A DNA stretch of 7,001 nucleotides from QALR01 sp964466625 (GTDB lineage Bacteria > Bacillota > Clostridia > Oscillospirales > CAG-272), in NCBI GenBank assembly GCA_964466625.1, contig CAYXQF010000095.1:1-7001 (forward strand), given 5' to 3'. Both the position numbers and the translations under genes were made by a program. Every line of letters starts with the position of its first letter. Position 1 is the stretch's first letter. The notes under the pieces were generated by a model, which saw only the letters and a list, made by a program, of their open reading frames with translations, ran no database searches and was not told where the DNA came from. Shown piece by piece: positions 1-6,998 of this stretch.

Positions 1-2796
1 GAATGTAAGGAAAGCGTTTGGAAATACAAAGGCATGTGGGAAGATTTTTCCGGCACCGTTGGTTTCTGGGCAGATATGGACGATCCTTACGTTACCTATG
101 AAAACAATTATATCGAATCCGAATGGTGGGCACTCAAACAGATCTTCGATAAAGGACTCCTTTACAAAGGCTTCCAGATCGTTCCTTATTGTCCTCGCTG
201 CGGTACCCCGCTCGCGACTCACGAAGTTGCACAGGGTTATAAAAACGTAAAGGAACGCTCCGCTGTTGTTCGTTTCAAGGCAAAAGGCGAAGATGCATAT
301 TTCCTCGCTTGGACAACAACCCCTTGGACACTTCCTTCCAACGTTGCTCTCACCGTCAACCCCGATGAAACCTACTGCAAAGTAAAAGCCGCTGACGGTT
401 ACACTTATTATATGGCAGAAGCGCTTCTTGACAAAGTTCTTGGCAAGTTGAAGACCGATGATGCGCCCGCTTATGAAATCCTCGAAAGCTTCAAGGGCTC
501 TGCACTTGAATACCGTGAATATGAACCTCTCTTCGCTTGCACAGGCGAATTTGTGGCAAGCAAAGGTGCAAAAGCGCACATTCTCACTTGCGCAGATTAC
601 GTCACCATGACCGACGGTACCGGTATCGTTCATACCGCTCCTGCTTTCGGTGCAGACGACCTTAAGACCGGCAGAAGATATAACCTTCCTTTCGTTCAGT
701 TCGTAAACGGCAAAGGTGAAATGACCGAACAGACTCCTTATGCCGGCAAATTTGTAAAAGATGCCGATCCCATCATCTTGAAGGATCTCAAAGAACAGGG
801 ACTTCTCTTTGACGCACCCAACTTTGAACACGAATATCCTTTCTGCTGGCGTTGTGACACTCCCCTTATTTACTACGCAAGAGACTCCTGGTTCATCGAA
901 ATGACCAAGGTTCGCGATGACCTCATCGCAAACAACAATACCATCAACTGGATCCCCGAATCCATCGGTAAGGGCAGATTTGGCGACTGGCTTGAAAACG
1001 TTCAGGACTGGGGTATTTCCCGTAACCGTTATTGGGGTACACCTCTTAACATCTGGGAATGTGAATGCGGTCACCATCATGCGATCGGTTCCATCGCTGA
1101 ACTGAAAGAAATGTCTGATAACTGCCCCGATGATATTGAGCTTCACAGACCCTTCATCGACGCCGTCACCATCAAATGTCCGCACTGCGGTAAAGAAATG
1201 CACCGTGTGAAAGAAGTTATCGACTGCTGGTTTGACTCCGGTGCGATGCCTTTCGCTCAGTGGCACTATCCTTTTGAGAATAAAGACGTTTTCGAAAAAC
1301 ATTTCCCTGCAGACTTCATTTCTGAAGCTGTTGACCAGACACGCGGTTGGTTCTATTCTCTGCTTGCGATCTCCACTTTGATCTTTAACAAAGCACCTTA
1401 TAAGAACGTAATCGTGCTCGGTCTTGTTCAGGACGAAAACGGTCAGAAGATGTCCAAATCCAAAGGCAACGCTGTTGACCCGTTTGAAGCACTTGAAAAA
1501 TACGGTGCAGACGCGATTCGTTGGTATTTCTATTCCAACAGCGCACCGTGGCTCCCCAACCGTTTCTACGGCGGCACCGTGGTAGAAGGTCAGCGTAAGT
1601 TCATGGGTACACTTTGGAACACCTATGCGTTCTTCGTGCTTTACGCAAATATTGATAAATTTGATGCCACCAAATACCATCTCGAATATGATAAGCTTTC
1701 CGTTATGGATAAGTGGCTCCTCTCCCGTCTGAACACCCTCGTTGGTGCTGTTGACAAGAACCTCGAAAATTATGAGATCTTGCAGACAACTAAGCTTCTC
1801 CAGGAATTTGTGGACGATCTTTCCAACTGGTATGTTCGTCGCAGCCGTGAACGCTTCTGGGCACAGGGTATGGAACAGGATAAGATCAATGCTTATATGA
1901 CACTTTACACCACACTCGTTACTTTCTGTAAAGTTGCCGCTCCCATGATCCCCTTCATGACGGAAGACATCTATCGCAACCTCGTTTGCAGCATTGATAA
2001 GACTGCTCCCGAATCCATTCACCTCTGTGATTATCCTACCGTAAACGAAGCGATGATCGATAAGGATCTTGAAGCAAAAATGAGCGAAGTTCTTGATATC
2101 GTTGTTCTCGGCCGTGCTTGCCGTAACGGTGCAAACATCAAGAACCGTCAGCCCATCGCTAAAATGTATGCAAAAGCAGAGCTTGCGCTCGACGATTGCT
2201 TCACCGAAATCATCGAAGACGAACTCAACGTCAAAGAAGTTATCTACACCGATGACGTGAGCGCCTTCACTTCTTACTCCTTCAAGCCCCAGCTTCGCAC
2301 CCTTGGTAAAAAGCTCGGCAAAAACCTCGGCAAACTTCGCGAGATCCTTCCCACCATTGACGGCAATGCCGCAATGGCTGAACTGAACGAAACCGGTCTT
2401 TTGAAGATCGATCTCGGCGAAATCACCGCAGAACTTACAAAAGAAGATCTCATCATCAGCGCGGCTCAGATGCCCGGCTTCGAATCCCTCTCAGATCATG
2501 GTGTTACCGTTGTTCTTGATACCAACCTCACACCTGAACTCATCGAAGAAGGCAACGTACGTGAGATCATCTCCAAGATTCAGACCATGCGTAAGGACGC
2601 AGACTTTGAAGTTCTTGACAAAATCCGCGTTTATGCAGAATGCTGTGATGCACTCCGTGCTATTATGGAAAAGAATGCTGCTGACATCATGGGCAAAACG
2701 CTTTGCGCGGAATTCCTCTTCGGTGCGACCTGCGAAACCTCCAAGGAATGGAGCATCGGCGACGAAAAAATGACGCTCGGCGTTGAAAAAGTTTGA
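1..2796 (+). CDS. ileS: Isoleucyl-tRNA synthetase, IleRS2 type (N-terminus cut by window edge)
   Basis: Cytoplasmic class I aminoacyl-tRNA synthetase that charges tRNA-Ile and edits misactivated valine. The frame is open from base 1, so the Met at 34 is internal and the true start lies upstream. About 110-120 residues are missing, including the HIGH motif. Visible in order: CPRC (190-201); the Thr-rich editing motif TTTPWT (313-330); the editing segment GTGIVHTAPAFGADD (616-660) with its conserved Asp; FCWRC (841-855); CEC (1060-1068) and CPHC (1177-1188) cysteine pairs; WFDSG (about 1228); DQTRGWFYSLL (about 1333); and the catalytic KMSKS loop at 1447-1461. An anticodon-binding helical domain and a long C-terminal domain follow. 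The C-terminus lacks the CxxC zinc finger of IleRS1 enzymes and resembles the eukaryote-like IleRS2 form. Codons are biased toward C-ending synonyms, consistent with high expression. Stop TGA at 2794. Identification is very secure; the IleRS2 subtype is likely. Confidence 0.97.
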   Translation, partial: ECKESVWKYKGMWEDFSGTVGFWADMDDPYVTYENNYIESEWWALKQIFDKGLLYKGFQIVPYCPRCGTPLATHEVAQGYKNVKERSAVVRFKAKGEDAYFLAWTTTPWTLPSNVALTVNPDETYCKVKAADGYTYYMAEALLDKVLGKLKTDDAPAYEILESFKGSALEYREYEPLFACTGEFVASKGAKAHILTCADYVTMTDGTGIVHTAPAFGADDLKTGRRYNLPFVQFVNGKGEMTEQTPYAGKFVKDADPIILKDLKEQGLLFDAPNFEHEYPFCWRCDTPLIYYARDSWFIEMTKVRDDLIANNNTINWIPESIGKGRFGDWLENVQDWGISRNRYWGTPLNIWECECGHHHAIGSIAELKEMSDNCPDDIELHRPFIDAVTIKCPHCGKEMHRVKEVIDCWFDSGAMPFAQWHYPFENKDVFEKHFPADFISEAVDQTRGWFYSLLAISTLIFNKAPYKNVIVLGLVQDENGQKMSKSKGNAVDPFEALEKYGADAIRWYFYSNSAPWLPNRFYGGTVVEGQRKFMGTLWNTYAFFVLYANIDKFDATKYHLEYDKLSVMDKWLLSRLNTLVGAVDKNLENYEILQTTKLLQEFVDDLSNWYVRRSRERFWAQGMEQDKINAYMTLYTTLVTFCKVAAPMIPFMTEDIYRNLVCSIDKTAPESIHLCDYPTVNEAMIDKDLEAKMSEVLDIVVLGRACRNGANIKNRQPIAKMYAKAELALDDCFTEIIEDELNVKEVIYTDDVSAFTSYSFKPQLRTLGKKLGKNLGKLREILPTIDGNAAMAELNETGLLKIDLGEITAELTKEDLIISAAQMPGFESLSDHGVTVVLDTNLTPELIEEGNVREIISKIQTMRKDADFEVLDKIRVYAECCDALRAIMEKNAADIMGKTLCAEFLFGATCETSKEWSIGDEKMTLGVEKV

Positions 2797-2815
2797 TTTT
2801 GATCCTAAAAAGCAT

Positions 2816-2848
2816 AAAAAGACGATACCGTTTCAGTATCGTCTTTTT
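2816..2848. terminator. Bidirectional intrinsic terminator between convergent ileS and the leftward operon
   Basis: An 8-bp perfect stem, GACGATAC (2821-2828) with GTATCGTC (2836-2843), encloses a 7-base loop. Five A's precede it (2816-2820) and six T's follow it (2844-2849), so both strands carry a U-tract after the hairpin. It begins 19 bases after the ileS stop and ends just before the stop codon of the convergent minus-strand gene at 2852. It therefore suits termination of both transcripts. Confidence 0.92.
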
Positions 2849-2851
2849 TAT

Positions 2852-3685
2852 TTAAATCGTATTAAAAATATCGCGAAATCTCTTCGCCCTCTCCAGCGCA
2901 AGCGCTACAAACGCATCAAAATCAAGATGCGCATAAATATCGCTGACGTGTCTTCCGGGTGTGTTTTTTGAAGTAAGTTCAAACGTAAAAGGTCCTTCAA
3001 AACCAACATTTTTCATACGCTTAGCAATTCCTTCCCAATCTGCTTTGCCGTCAAAGGGGAGCAGATGCGAATCGTCATGCCACGTCAAAACTTCACCCGT
3101 CTGTCCGAAGTTATCATTGAGATGCGTGGCGATCAAGCGATCGCCGTATGTCGTGATCAGATCACGACAGCCGTTATAACACATTTCGTGTCCCGTATCA
3201 ATGCAAAAACCAACATTCGCATGATTACACAGAGCGTCCATCAGCGTTTCCAGATAAATTTCGCCCTCTGTATTTTCGACGGCAATACGCACACCGAGTT
3301 CTTTTGCCGCGTTGGCGATTTTCGTATAACGTTTAATGCCGACTTCTGTCGGCGAATTTTTTTCCATGCCGATGATGGCGTGCATGATAACAAGATCAAC
3401 GCCAATCGCCGCCGTTTCACGAAGCACACGGATCTGTCTTTCCACTTCCATATCCCCAGCTTCGCCCTCTTCCCAAAGTACTGTTGCTTTATTAAACGGC
3501 GCATGGACGGATTGAATAAAAAGACCTTCCTGCTTTGCCGTTTCCGCGAATTCCGCAAGAGAAAGCTCCTCTTTCCAAAGCCCAACGAAAACGCCGTCCC
3601 AGCCTGCTTTTTTTATGCGTTTGATCTGTTCCGTGACAGGAATTTCGGGAAACCCAAGTCCCGTTCCCAAAACCAGCTTTTGCAT
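2852..3685 (-). CDS. Sugar phosphate isomerase/epimerase-like TIM-barrel protein
   Basis: A 277-residue protein of the xylose isomerase-like TIM-barrel family (AP endonuclease 2 fold). Members are cytoplasmic, metal-dependent isomerases, epimerases or dehydratases of sugars and inositols. Candidate metal or catalytic residues at strand ends are Glu137 (AVENTEG), Asp163 and His166 (CIDTGHE), His188 (ATHLND), the WHDDSHLLPFDG segment (202-213), and Glu236 (FTFEL). His61 and His102 lie at earlier strands (SVHAPF, VIMHAI). There is no signal peptide or membrane segment. The length is typical of the family. The start is chosen from the ATG with a strong AAAGGAGA site 7 bases upstream. It is the last gene of a three-gene operon, 13 bases after the methyltransferase stop, and its ribosome binding site overlaps that stop. 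The substrate cannot be named. An AP-endonuclease (Nfo-like) role is conceivable beside DNA-acting genes, but the sequence looks more like the sugar-isomerase branch. Confidence 0.88.
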   Translation of the reverse strand: MQKLVLGTGLGFPEIPVTEQIKRIKKAGWDGVFVGLWKEELSLAEFAETAKQEGLFIQSVHAPFNKATVLWEEGEAGDMEVERQIRVLRETAAIGVDLVIMHAIIGMEKNSPTEVGIKRYTKIANAAKELGVRIAVENTEGEIYLETLMDALCNHANVGFCIDTGHEMCYNGCRDLITTYGDRLIATHLNDNFGQTGEVLTWHDDSHLLPFDGKADWEGIAKRMKNVGFEGPFTFELTSKNTPGRHVSDIYAHLDFDAFVALALERAKRFRDIFNTI

Positions 3686-3692
3686 CGTGATA

Positions 3693-3700
3693 TCTCCTTT
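3693..3700 (-). promoter_or_regulatory. Shine-Dalgarno of the isomerase gene, overlapping the methyltransferase stop
   Basis: Read on the minus strand, AAAGGAGA lies 7 bases before the ATG at 3685. Its first two bases are shared with the TAA stop of the upstream methyltransferase (3699-3701). This arrangement favours translational coupling or re-initiation. Confidence 0.8.
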
Positions 3701-4637
3701 ATTTATGTTTTTTTACATTTGCGTTTCTTTCCCAGAAAACGCCGCCCTCATACCCTTGAATGGTCTTATCCGATTCTGCAATTGCCAACCGTTTTTCCGT
3801 CCAAATGCAATAGCGCGGATTTTGTTCGATGCCAATATAATGACGGCCAAGCTTTTTCGCGACAACGCTCGTCGTTCCCGAGCCAAGAAACGGATCCAGC
3901 ACAACGTCACCCTCGACCGAACTTGCTAAAATCATTTTCGCGATCAATTTTTCTGATTTTTGCGTCGGGTGCGCGGTGTTTTCTTTCATCGACCAAAACG
4001 GGATCGTAATATCGTCCCAGAAATTTGAGGGGCAAGTATTACGGAAATTCCCCTCAGCTGTCGATTCCCAATCCTTCGGTTTTCCATCTTTGCGATAAGG
4101 TGCCAAAACACGCTTGCGAATCATGACGGCATCAAGATTAAAAGTGTAATCTTCCCCCACCGTGGCAAACCAAATATCTTCCATACCGTTTTTCCAGTTT
4201 TTCTTAGCGCCTCTGCCCTTTTCTCTTTGCCATGTGATACGATTTCGCACGTTGAAAAATTCACCGAGCACGCGCCCAATGACAAGGCTCGTTTCCCAAT
4301 CGCAACAAACGTAGAGCGAACCGTTTTCTTTCATCAGCGGCTTGATGAGGGAAAGCCATTTGCGCGTATATTCTTCATATTCTTCCGTGCTGCGCCTCAA
4401 AAAAACATTTCCGTCAAAGGATTTCGTCAAATTATAAGGCGGATCTGCAATGAGAAGGGCTACGCTCTTTTTGGGGAGTTTTTTCAACACGGAAAAGCTA
4501 TCTCCGATGATCGTCCTGTCAAGGATTTCATCGCAAAGGACAGGCTTATTTACTTTCAAACACCGTCCCAAAAATTCACGACCTTCGTCCACGGTAATAT
4601 CAATCGTCTTGTTTCTGTCCGCTTTCTGTTTCGGCAT
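3699..4637 (-). CDS. DNA methyltransferase, beta class (probably N6-adenine)
   Basis: A 312-residue SAM-dependent DNA methyltransferase. The catalytic motif IV DPPY (residues 65-68, in LLIADPPYNL) comes before the SAM-binding motif I DPFLGSGTT (248-256), with HPTQK (223-227) just ahead and an acidic motif II in IGIEQN (268-273) after it. This order defines the beta class, and DPPY favours N6-adenine methylation over N4-cytosine. The block at about 160-215 between the two halves is the likely target-recognition region. The N-terminal 40 residues are extra and Lys-rich at the start. Start ATG at 4637 has GGAGGAG immediately upstream. It is the middle gene of the operon, 22 bases after the exonuclease stop. 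No restriction endonuclease is recognisable beside it, so it looks like an orphan modification enzyme or one with an unusual partner. The target sequence is not assignable from these data. Confidence 0.93.
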   Translation of the reverse strand: MPKQKADRNKTIDITVDEGREFLGRCLKVNKPVLCDEILDRTIIGDSFSVLKKLPKKSVALLIADPPYNLTKSFDGNVFLRRSTEEYEEYTRKWLSLIKPLMKENGSLYVCCDWETSLVIGRVLGEFFNVRNRITWQREKGRGAKKNWKNGMEDIWFATVGEDYTFNLDAVMIRKRVLAPYRKDGKPKDWESTAEGNFRNTCPSNFWDDITIPFWSMKENTAHPTQKSEKLIAKMILASSVEGDVVLDPFLGSGTTSVVAKKLGRHYIGIEQNPRYCIWTEKRLAIAESDKTIQGYEGGVFWERNANVKKHK

Positions 4638-4659
4638 AATCTCCTCCGTCCAATTAATA

Positions 4660-5718
4660 TCAAATATTCGGTTCAGCCAACCTTTTCAGCTCCTCACGAG
4701 AAAGTCCGATCATCGGCAAAAATTCGTCAAGAGAAAGAATCTCAATCTCGGCCCCTTTTGCTTTTGCTTCATTCACTGCGATCAAGCGATAACAAACTTT
4801 TTCTTTTCCGCGCCTATTTTTAGCGTTCACAGAAACGAAAATATCGCACGCAGAAGCTTTCATCGTATATTTTCCGCCAAGACTCGTGATCTTTTGCACT
4901 AAAATCAGCATTTCACGGTAATGTGAACGCTCATAATTAAGGGAAATACAAAATTTTTTCCCGCCAAAAATATTGGCAACGGGAATGATAGAAGATCGTT
5001 CTTTCAAAAAAGCAAGAAACATTGCTTCGTTTTTTGTCCCATGCCAAATACAATTTTCTTTTCCCGGCGGCAAAATGCGGTAGCCTTCAGCATCAAGCTC
5101 GGTATGATTTTTCTGTCTGATATAATTGCAGGAAATAGCAAAATCCTTTACCTCACCGGAGCATTTGCATTTCTCATGATAATCGGAAAGTGCGATTCCC
5201 GTTGCTTTACAGATCTCGCGTACAAGCTGCATCGTGGCAAACGCATCTTCATCGCTTTTATGAATGGTATGCGATTTTCCGATGCCAAAAACTTCGCACG
5301 CATGATCAAGCGACACCTGTTCCTTACAGCCTGCATAATCTGCATAAATACGCTGGCTATCCGTAAAAGAGAAATTCACGCAGGGCAACGAATAGCGCTG
5401 GCAGGATTTGCATAGAAATCCCACGTCATCACGCACAGAATGTCCGACCACGATCTGATCTTTCGCTTCCAAAAGCGCTCGGATCTCATGATAATATTTC
5501 GGAAATTTCGGCGCTTTTCGAAATTCCGCTTTGGAATATGCCAACACAAGCTCCGCCTTTTTAGACTTGCCGGCAAGATAAAAGCGTGCATCGGGATTGA
5601 TGATGATATCCCTCTTTGCCAAAACGTTAAAATCCGTATCGGTGATCACGTATCCAAAGGAGCAAATGCTTCCCTTTCCGCCGTCGGCACATTCAATATC
5701 AAAAAACACATAACGCAT
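4660..5718 (-). CDS. DEDDh 3'-5' exonuclease (DnaQ-like) with probable C-terminal BRCT domain
   Basis: A 352-residue protein. Residues 1-180 form a DnaQ/RNase T-type exonuclease: Exo I VFFDIEC with Asp7 and Glu9, Exo II GHSVRDDVGFL with Asp98 (the usual His-Asn is His93-Ser94), and Exo III HKSDEDA with His153 and Asp158. All four acidic residues and the general-base His are present, so it should be active on 3' ends with two metal ions. Residues about 185-250 are a linker containing several Cys. Residues about 252-340 (GKKFCISL... LGGKYTMKASACDIFVSV... EILSLDEFL) resemble a BRCT domain, with the typical GG turn, a 'C/T-D-h-h-V' strand and a closing DEF helix. DnaQ-BRCT fusions are known in Firmicutes, where they are not the replicative epsilon subunit. 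I place the start at 5718, not at the more upstream ATG (5811), because a perfect promoter lies between them and GAGGA sits 7 bases before 5718. First gene of the operon. The substrate (DNA or RNA) is not determined. Confidence 0.88.
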   Translation of the reverse strand: MRYVFFDIECADGGKGSICSFGYVITDTDFNVLAKRDIIINPDARFYLAGKSKKAELVLAYSKAEFRKAPKFPKYYHEIRALLEAKDQIVVGHSVRDDVGFLCKSCQRYSLPCVNFSFTDSQRIYADYAGCKEQVSLDHACEVFGIGKSHTIHKSDEDAFATMQLVREICKATGIALSDYHEKCKCSGEVKDFAISCNYIRQKNHTELDAEGYRILPPGKENCIWHGTKNEAMFLAFLKERSSIIPVANIFGGKKFCISLNYERSHYREMLILVQKITSLGGKYTMKASACDIFVSVNAKNRRGKEKVCYRLIAVNEAKAKGAEIEILSLDEFLPMIGLSREELKRLAEPNI

Positions 5719-5725
5719 GATAAGA

Positions 5726-5730
5726 TCCTC
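5726..5730 (-). promoter_or_regulatory. Ribosome binding site that sets the exonuclease start
   Basis: On the minus strand, GAGGA within AAGAGGATC is 7 bases upstream of the ATG at 5716-5718. It lies about 20 bases downstream of the predicted transcription start, which supports 5718 as the true start. Confidence 0.75.
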
Positions 5731-5755
5731 TTTTTCTTTTAACAACATACAATCA

Positions 5756-5784
5756 ATTATACCATGCCTGCAAAAACTTGTCAA
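5756..5784 (-). promoter_or_regulatory. Consensus sigma-A (sigma-70) promoter of the exonuclease-methyltransferase-isomerase operon
   Basis: On the minus strand, the -35 box TTGACA (5784-5779) is separated by exactly 17 bases from the -10 box TATAAT (5761-5756). The bases TGG immediately before the -10 supply an extended -10 TGn. Every core position matches consensus. The predicted transcription start is near 5749, giving a leader of about 30 bases before the ATG at 5718. No clear operator palindrome overlaps it. Confidence 0.93.
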
Positions 5785-5847
5785 CCTTCCGATTCCACTT
5801 GCATTTTCCAAAAAAACATGGTATCCTTAAATAAAAAAGCAAAGAAA

Positions 5848-5852
5848 GAAGG
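5848..5852 (+). promoter_or_regulatory. Probable ribosome binding site of the SGNH hydrolase gene
   Basis: GAAGG in an A-rich, purine-rich leader lies 13 bases before the ATG at 5866. The spacing is longer than ideal, but it is the best site near any in-frame start. The ATGs at 5764 and 5818 have no Shine-Dalgarno-like sequence. Confidence 0.5.
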
Positions 5853-5865
5853 CTCGTTCAAAATC

Positions 5866-6942
5866 ATGCTTCAAAACACTGTTTATCGCTTAAAAAAAGA
5901 AAAGAAACTTCGTATTGGTTATTTCGGCGGCTCTATCACAGAAGGTTCCGGCGCGTCTATTCAGGAAGAAACCTCTTGGCGCGCAAGAACGACAGCTTTT
6001 ATGCGTGTTGCCTATCCGGAAGCGGAGATCACCGAGATCATGGCCGCCATCGGCGGCACAGGAACCGATCTTGGTATTTGCCGCATCGAAAGAGATCTTC
6101 TTTCGAAAAATCCCGATCTTGTCTTTATTGAATTTGCCGTTAATGATTCCGGTATGCCGTTCAAAGAACAGCTTAATTTCTTTGAAGCTTGTCTGCGCCG
6201 CATCATAGAAAACGATCCAACCACCGATGTTATCTGTGTTTTCACCGCGACTAAAAACACTGAAAAACTCATCTGTGAAACGGGGGATTATCGAAGCCGT
6301 TCCACGCAGGCGTTCCTTTGCCATCATTATGGAATCCCCACTTTGGATATCGGAGAACATATGCGCACAGCAGTTCATCACGCCGGCGACGATTGGTTGG
6401 TTTACACGACAGACACCGTACACCCCAATGATAAAGGCTATCGTCTTTATGCAGACGTTGTGCGTAGCACGCTTATCAAATGGCTCGCGATCGAAACACC
6501 GCAATCGCTCAAAACGAAGCCCCTGCCTGCAAAAATCTCTGCTATACTTCCCGCCGGAAAGCTGACCGAGCTCGGCGAATGTGAAAATGCTCTTTGCGGC
6601 TGGCATTTCGTAGATAAACGCTTCAAAAACCGTTTTCCGCATTATTACAAAGCAGATGGTATCGGCAGTACCATCGACTATGAGTTCGACGGCACAGGCT
6701 TCGGTCTTTTCTGGATCATGGATAATAACGGCGGTATGATGGACATCTCCATTGACGGCGGCGCCCCCGTGCGCATTTCCGCTTGGGACGAATACTGCCC
6801 GAAATTCAGCCGTTCGGGCTATACGTTCCCTTTCAAATATCTCGAAAACAAGCACCACAAAGTACATATTGAAGTTTTTGAAGAAAAAGCACCCGAAAGT
6901 CTTGGCAACGACATTTCCATTTTCGCTTTCCTTACCCTATAA
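5866..6942 (+). CDS. SGNH/GDSL-type hydrolase with C-terminal beta-rich domain
   Basis: A 358-residue predicted esterase/acylhydrolase. Block I is IGYFGGSITEGSG with nucleophile Ser23. Block II is AAIGGTGTD with the oxyanion Gly63/Gly64. Block III is EFAVNDSG with Asn93. Block V is TDTVHPNDKGY with Asp183 and His186, completing the Ser-Asp-His triad. After about residue 225, some 130 residues form a second domain rich in aromatic residues and predicted beta strands (GWHFVDKRF, TGFGLFWIMDN, MDISIDGG, HHKVHIEVFEE). This kind of appended domain is seen in carbohydrate-related SGNH proteins. There is no signal peptide, so a cytoplasmic location is inferred; it may remove acyl groups from imported sugars or oligosaccharides. 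The start at 5866 is preferred because translation upstream gives a non-homologous-looking, Lys/Cys-rich tail and has no ribosome binding site. Divergent from the exonuclease operon. Substrate unknown. Confidence 0.9.
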   Translation: MLQNTVYRLKKEKKLRIGYFGGSITEGSGASIQEETSWRARTTAFMRVAYPEAEITEIMAAIGGTGTDLGICRIERDLLSKNPDLVFIEFAVNDSGMPFKEQLNFFEACLRRIIENDPTTDVICVFTATKNTEKLICETGDYRSRSTQAFLCHHYGIPTLDIGEHMRTAVHHAGDDWLVYTTDTVHPNDKGYRLYADVVRSTLIKWLAIETPQSLKTKPLPAKISAILPAGKLTELGECENALCGWHFVDKRFKNRFPHYYKADGIGSTIDYEFDGTGFGLFWIMDNNGGMMDISIDGGAPVRISAWDEYCPKFSRSGYTFPFKYLENKHHKVHIEVFEEKAPESLGNDISIFAFLTL

Positions 6943-6947
6943 TAAGT

Positions 6948-6967
6948 AAAAAAGTGGCTAACGCCAC
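6948..6967 (-). terminator. Intrinsic terminator for a leftward transcript entering from the right
   Basis: A perfect 5-bp stem GTGGC (6954-6958) with GCCAC (6963-6967) has a 4-base loop. On the minus strand it is followed by TTTTTT (A-run at 6948-6953), a standard U-tract. On the plus strand no T-run follows, so it would terminate the SGNH gene poorly. This points to a convergent gene or RNA beyond the window edge. Confidence 0.6.
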
Positions 6968-6980
6968 ATCAACACCCCTG

Positions 6981-6998
6981 CCCCTCAATCATGAGGGG
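6981..6998. repeat. GC-rich inverted repeat (7-bp hairpin) at the right edge
   Basis: CCCCTCA (6981-6987) pairs perfectly with TGAGGGG (6992-6998) around a 4-base loop. It sits 13 bases from the previous hairpin. It is not followed by a U-tract on either strand within the window. It could belong to the 3' end of a structured RNA, a small intergenic repeat, or the tail of a leftward gene. The window ends too soon to decide. Confidence 0.5.

Noticed and set aside
3065..4009. A 314-codon plus-strand open frame across the isomerase and methyltransferase genes
   Set aside because: It crosses two genes with unmistakable motifs on the other strand, and its translation is low-complexity and rich in Arg, Phe and Cys, as in shadow frames.
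4227..4902. Overlapping plus-strand frames opposite the methyltransferase start and the exonuclease end
   Set aside because: They have no domains and no ribosome binding sites, and are antisense to well-supported genes.
4660..5718. The exonuclease as the cognate restriction endonuclease of the methyltransferase
   Set aside because: Its motifs are those of a DEDDh 3'-5' exonuclease, not a PD-(D/E)XK, HNH or GIY-YIG endonuclease, so a classical restriction-modification pair is not supported.
5719..5811. A longer start for the exonuclease at 5811
   Set aside because: The 31 extra residues do not resemble the family N-terminus, and the perfect promoter (5756-5784) lies inside that stretch. The DnaQ fold normally begins right at the MRYVFFDIEC start.
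5799..5827. Plus-strand promoter for the SGNH gene (TTGCAT, 17 bases, TATCCT)
   Set aside because: Only 3 of 6 and 4 of 6 consensus matches. The gene must have a promoter in this gap, but this candidate is too weak to annotate.
5764..5865. A longer start for the SGNH hydrolase at 5764 or 5818
   Set aside because: Neither ATG has a ribosome binding site. The extension is Lys/Cys-rich, is not a signal peptide, and overlaps the opposing promoter.
5890..6867. A 325-codon open frame antisense to the SGNH hydrolase
   Set aside because: It is a mirror of the coding strand's codon bias. It has no recognisable domain or ribosome binding site and lies wholly within a gene with clear catalytic motifs.
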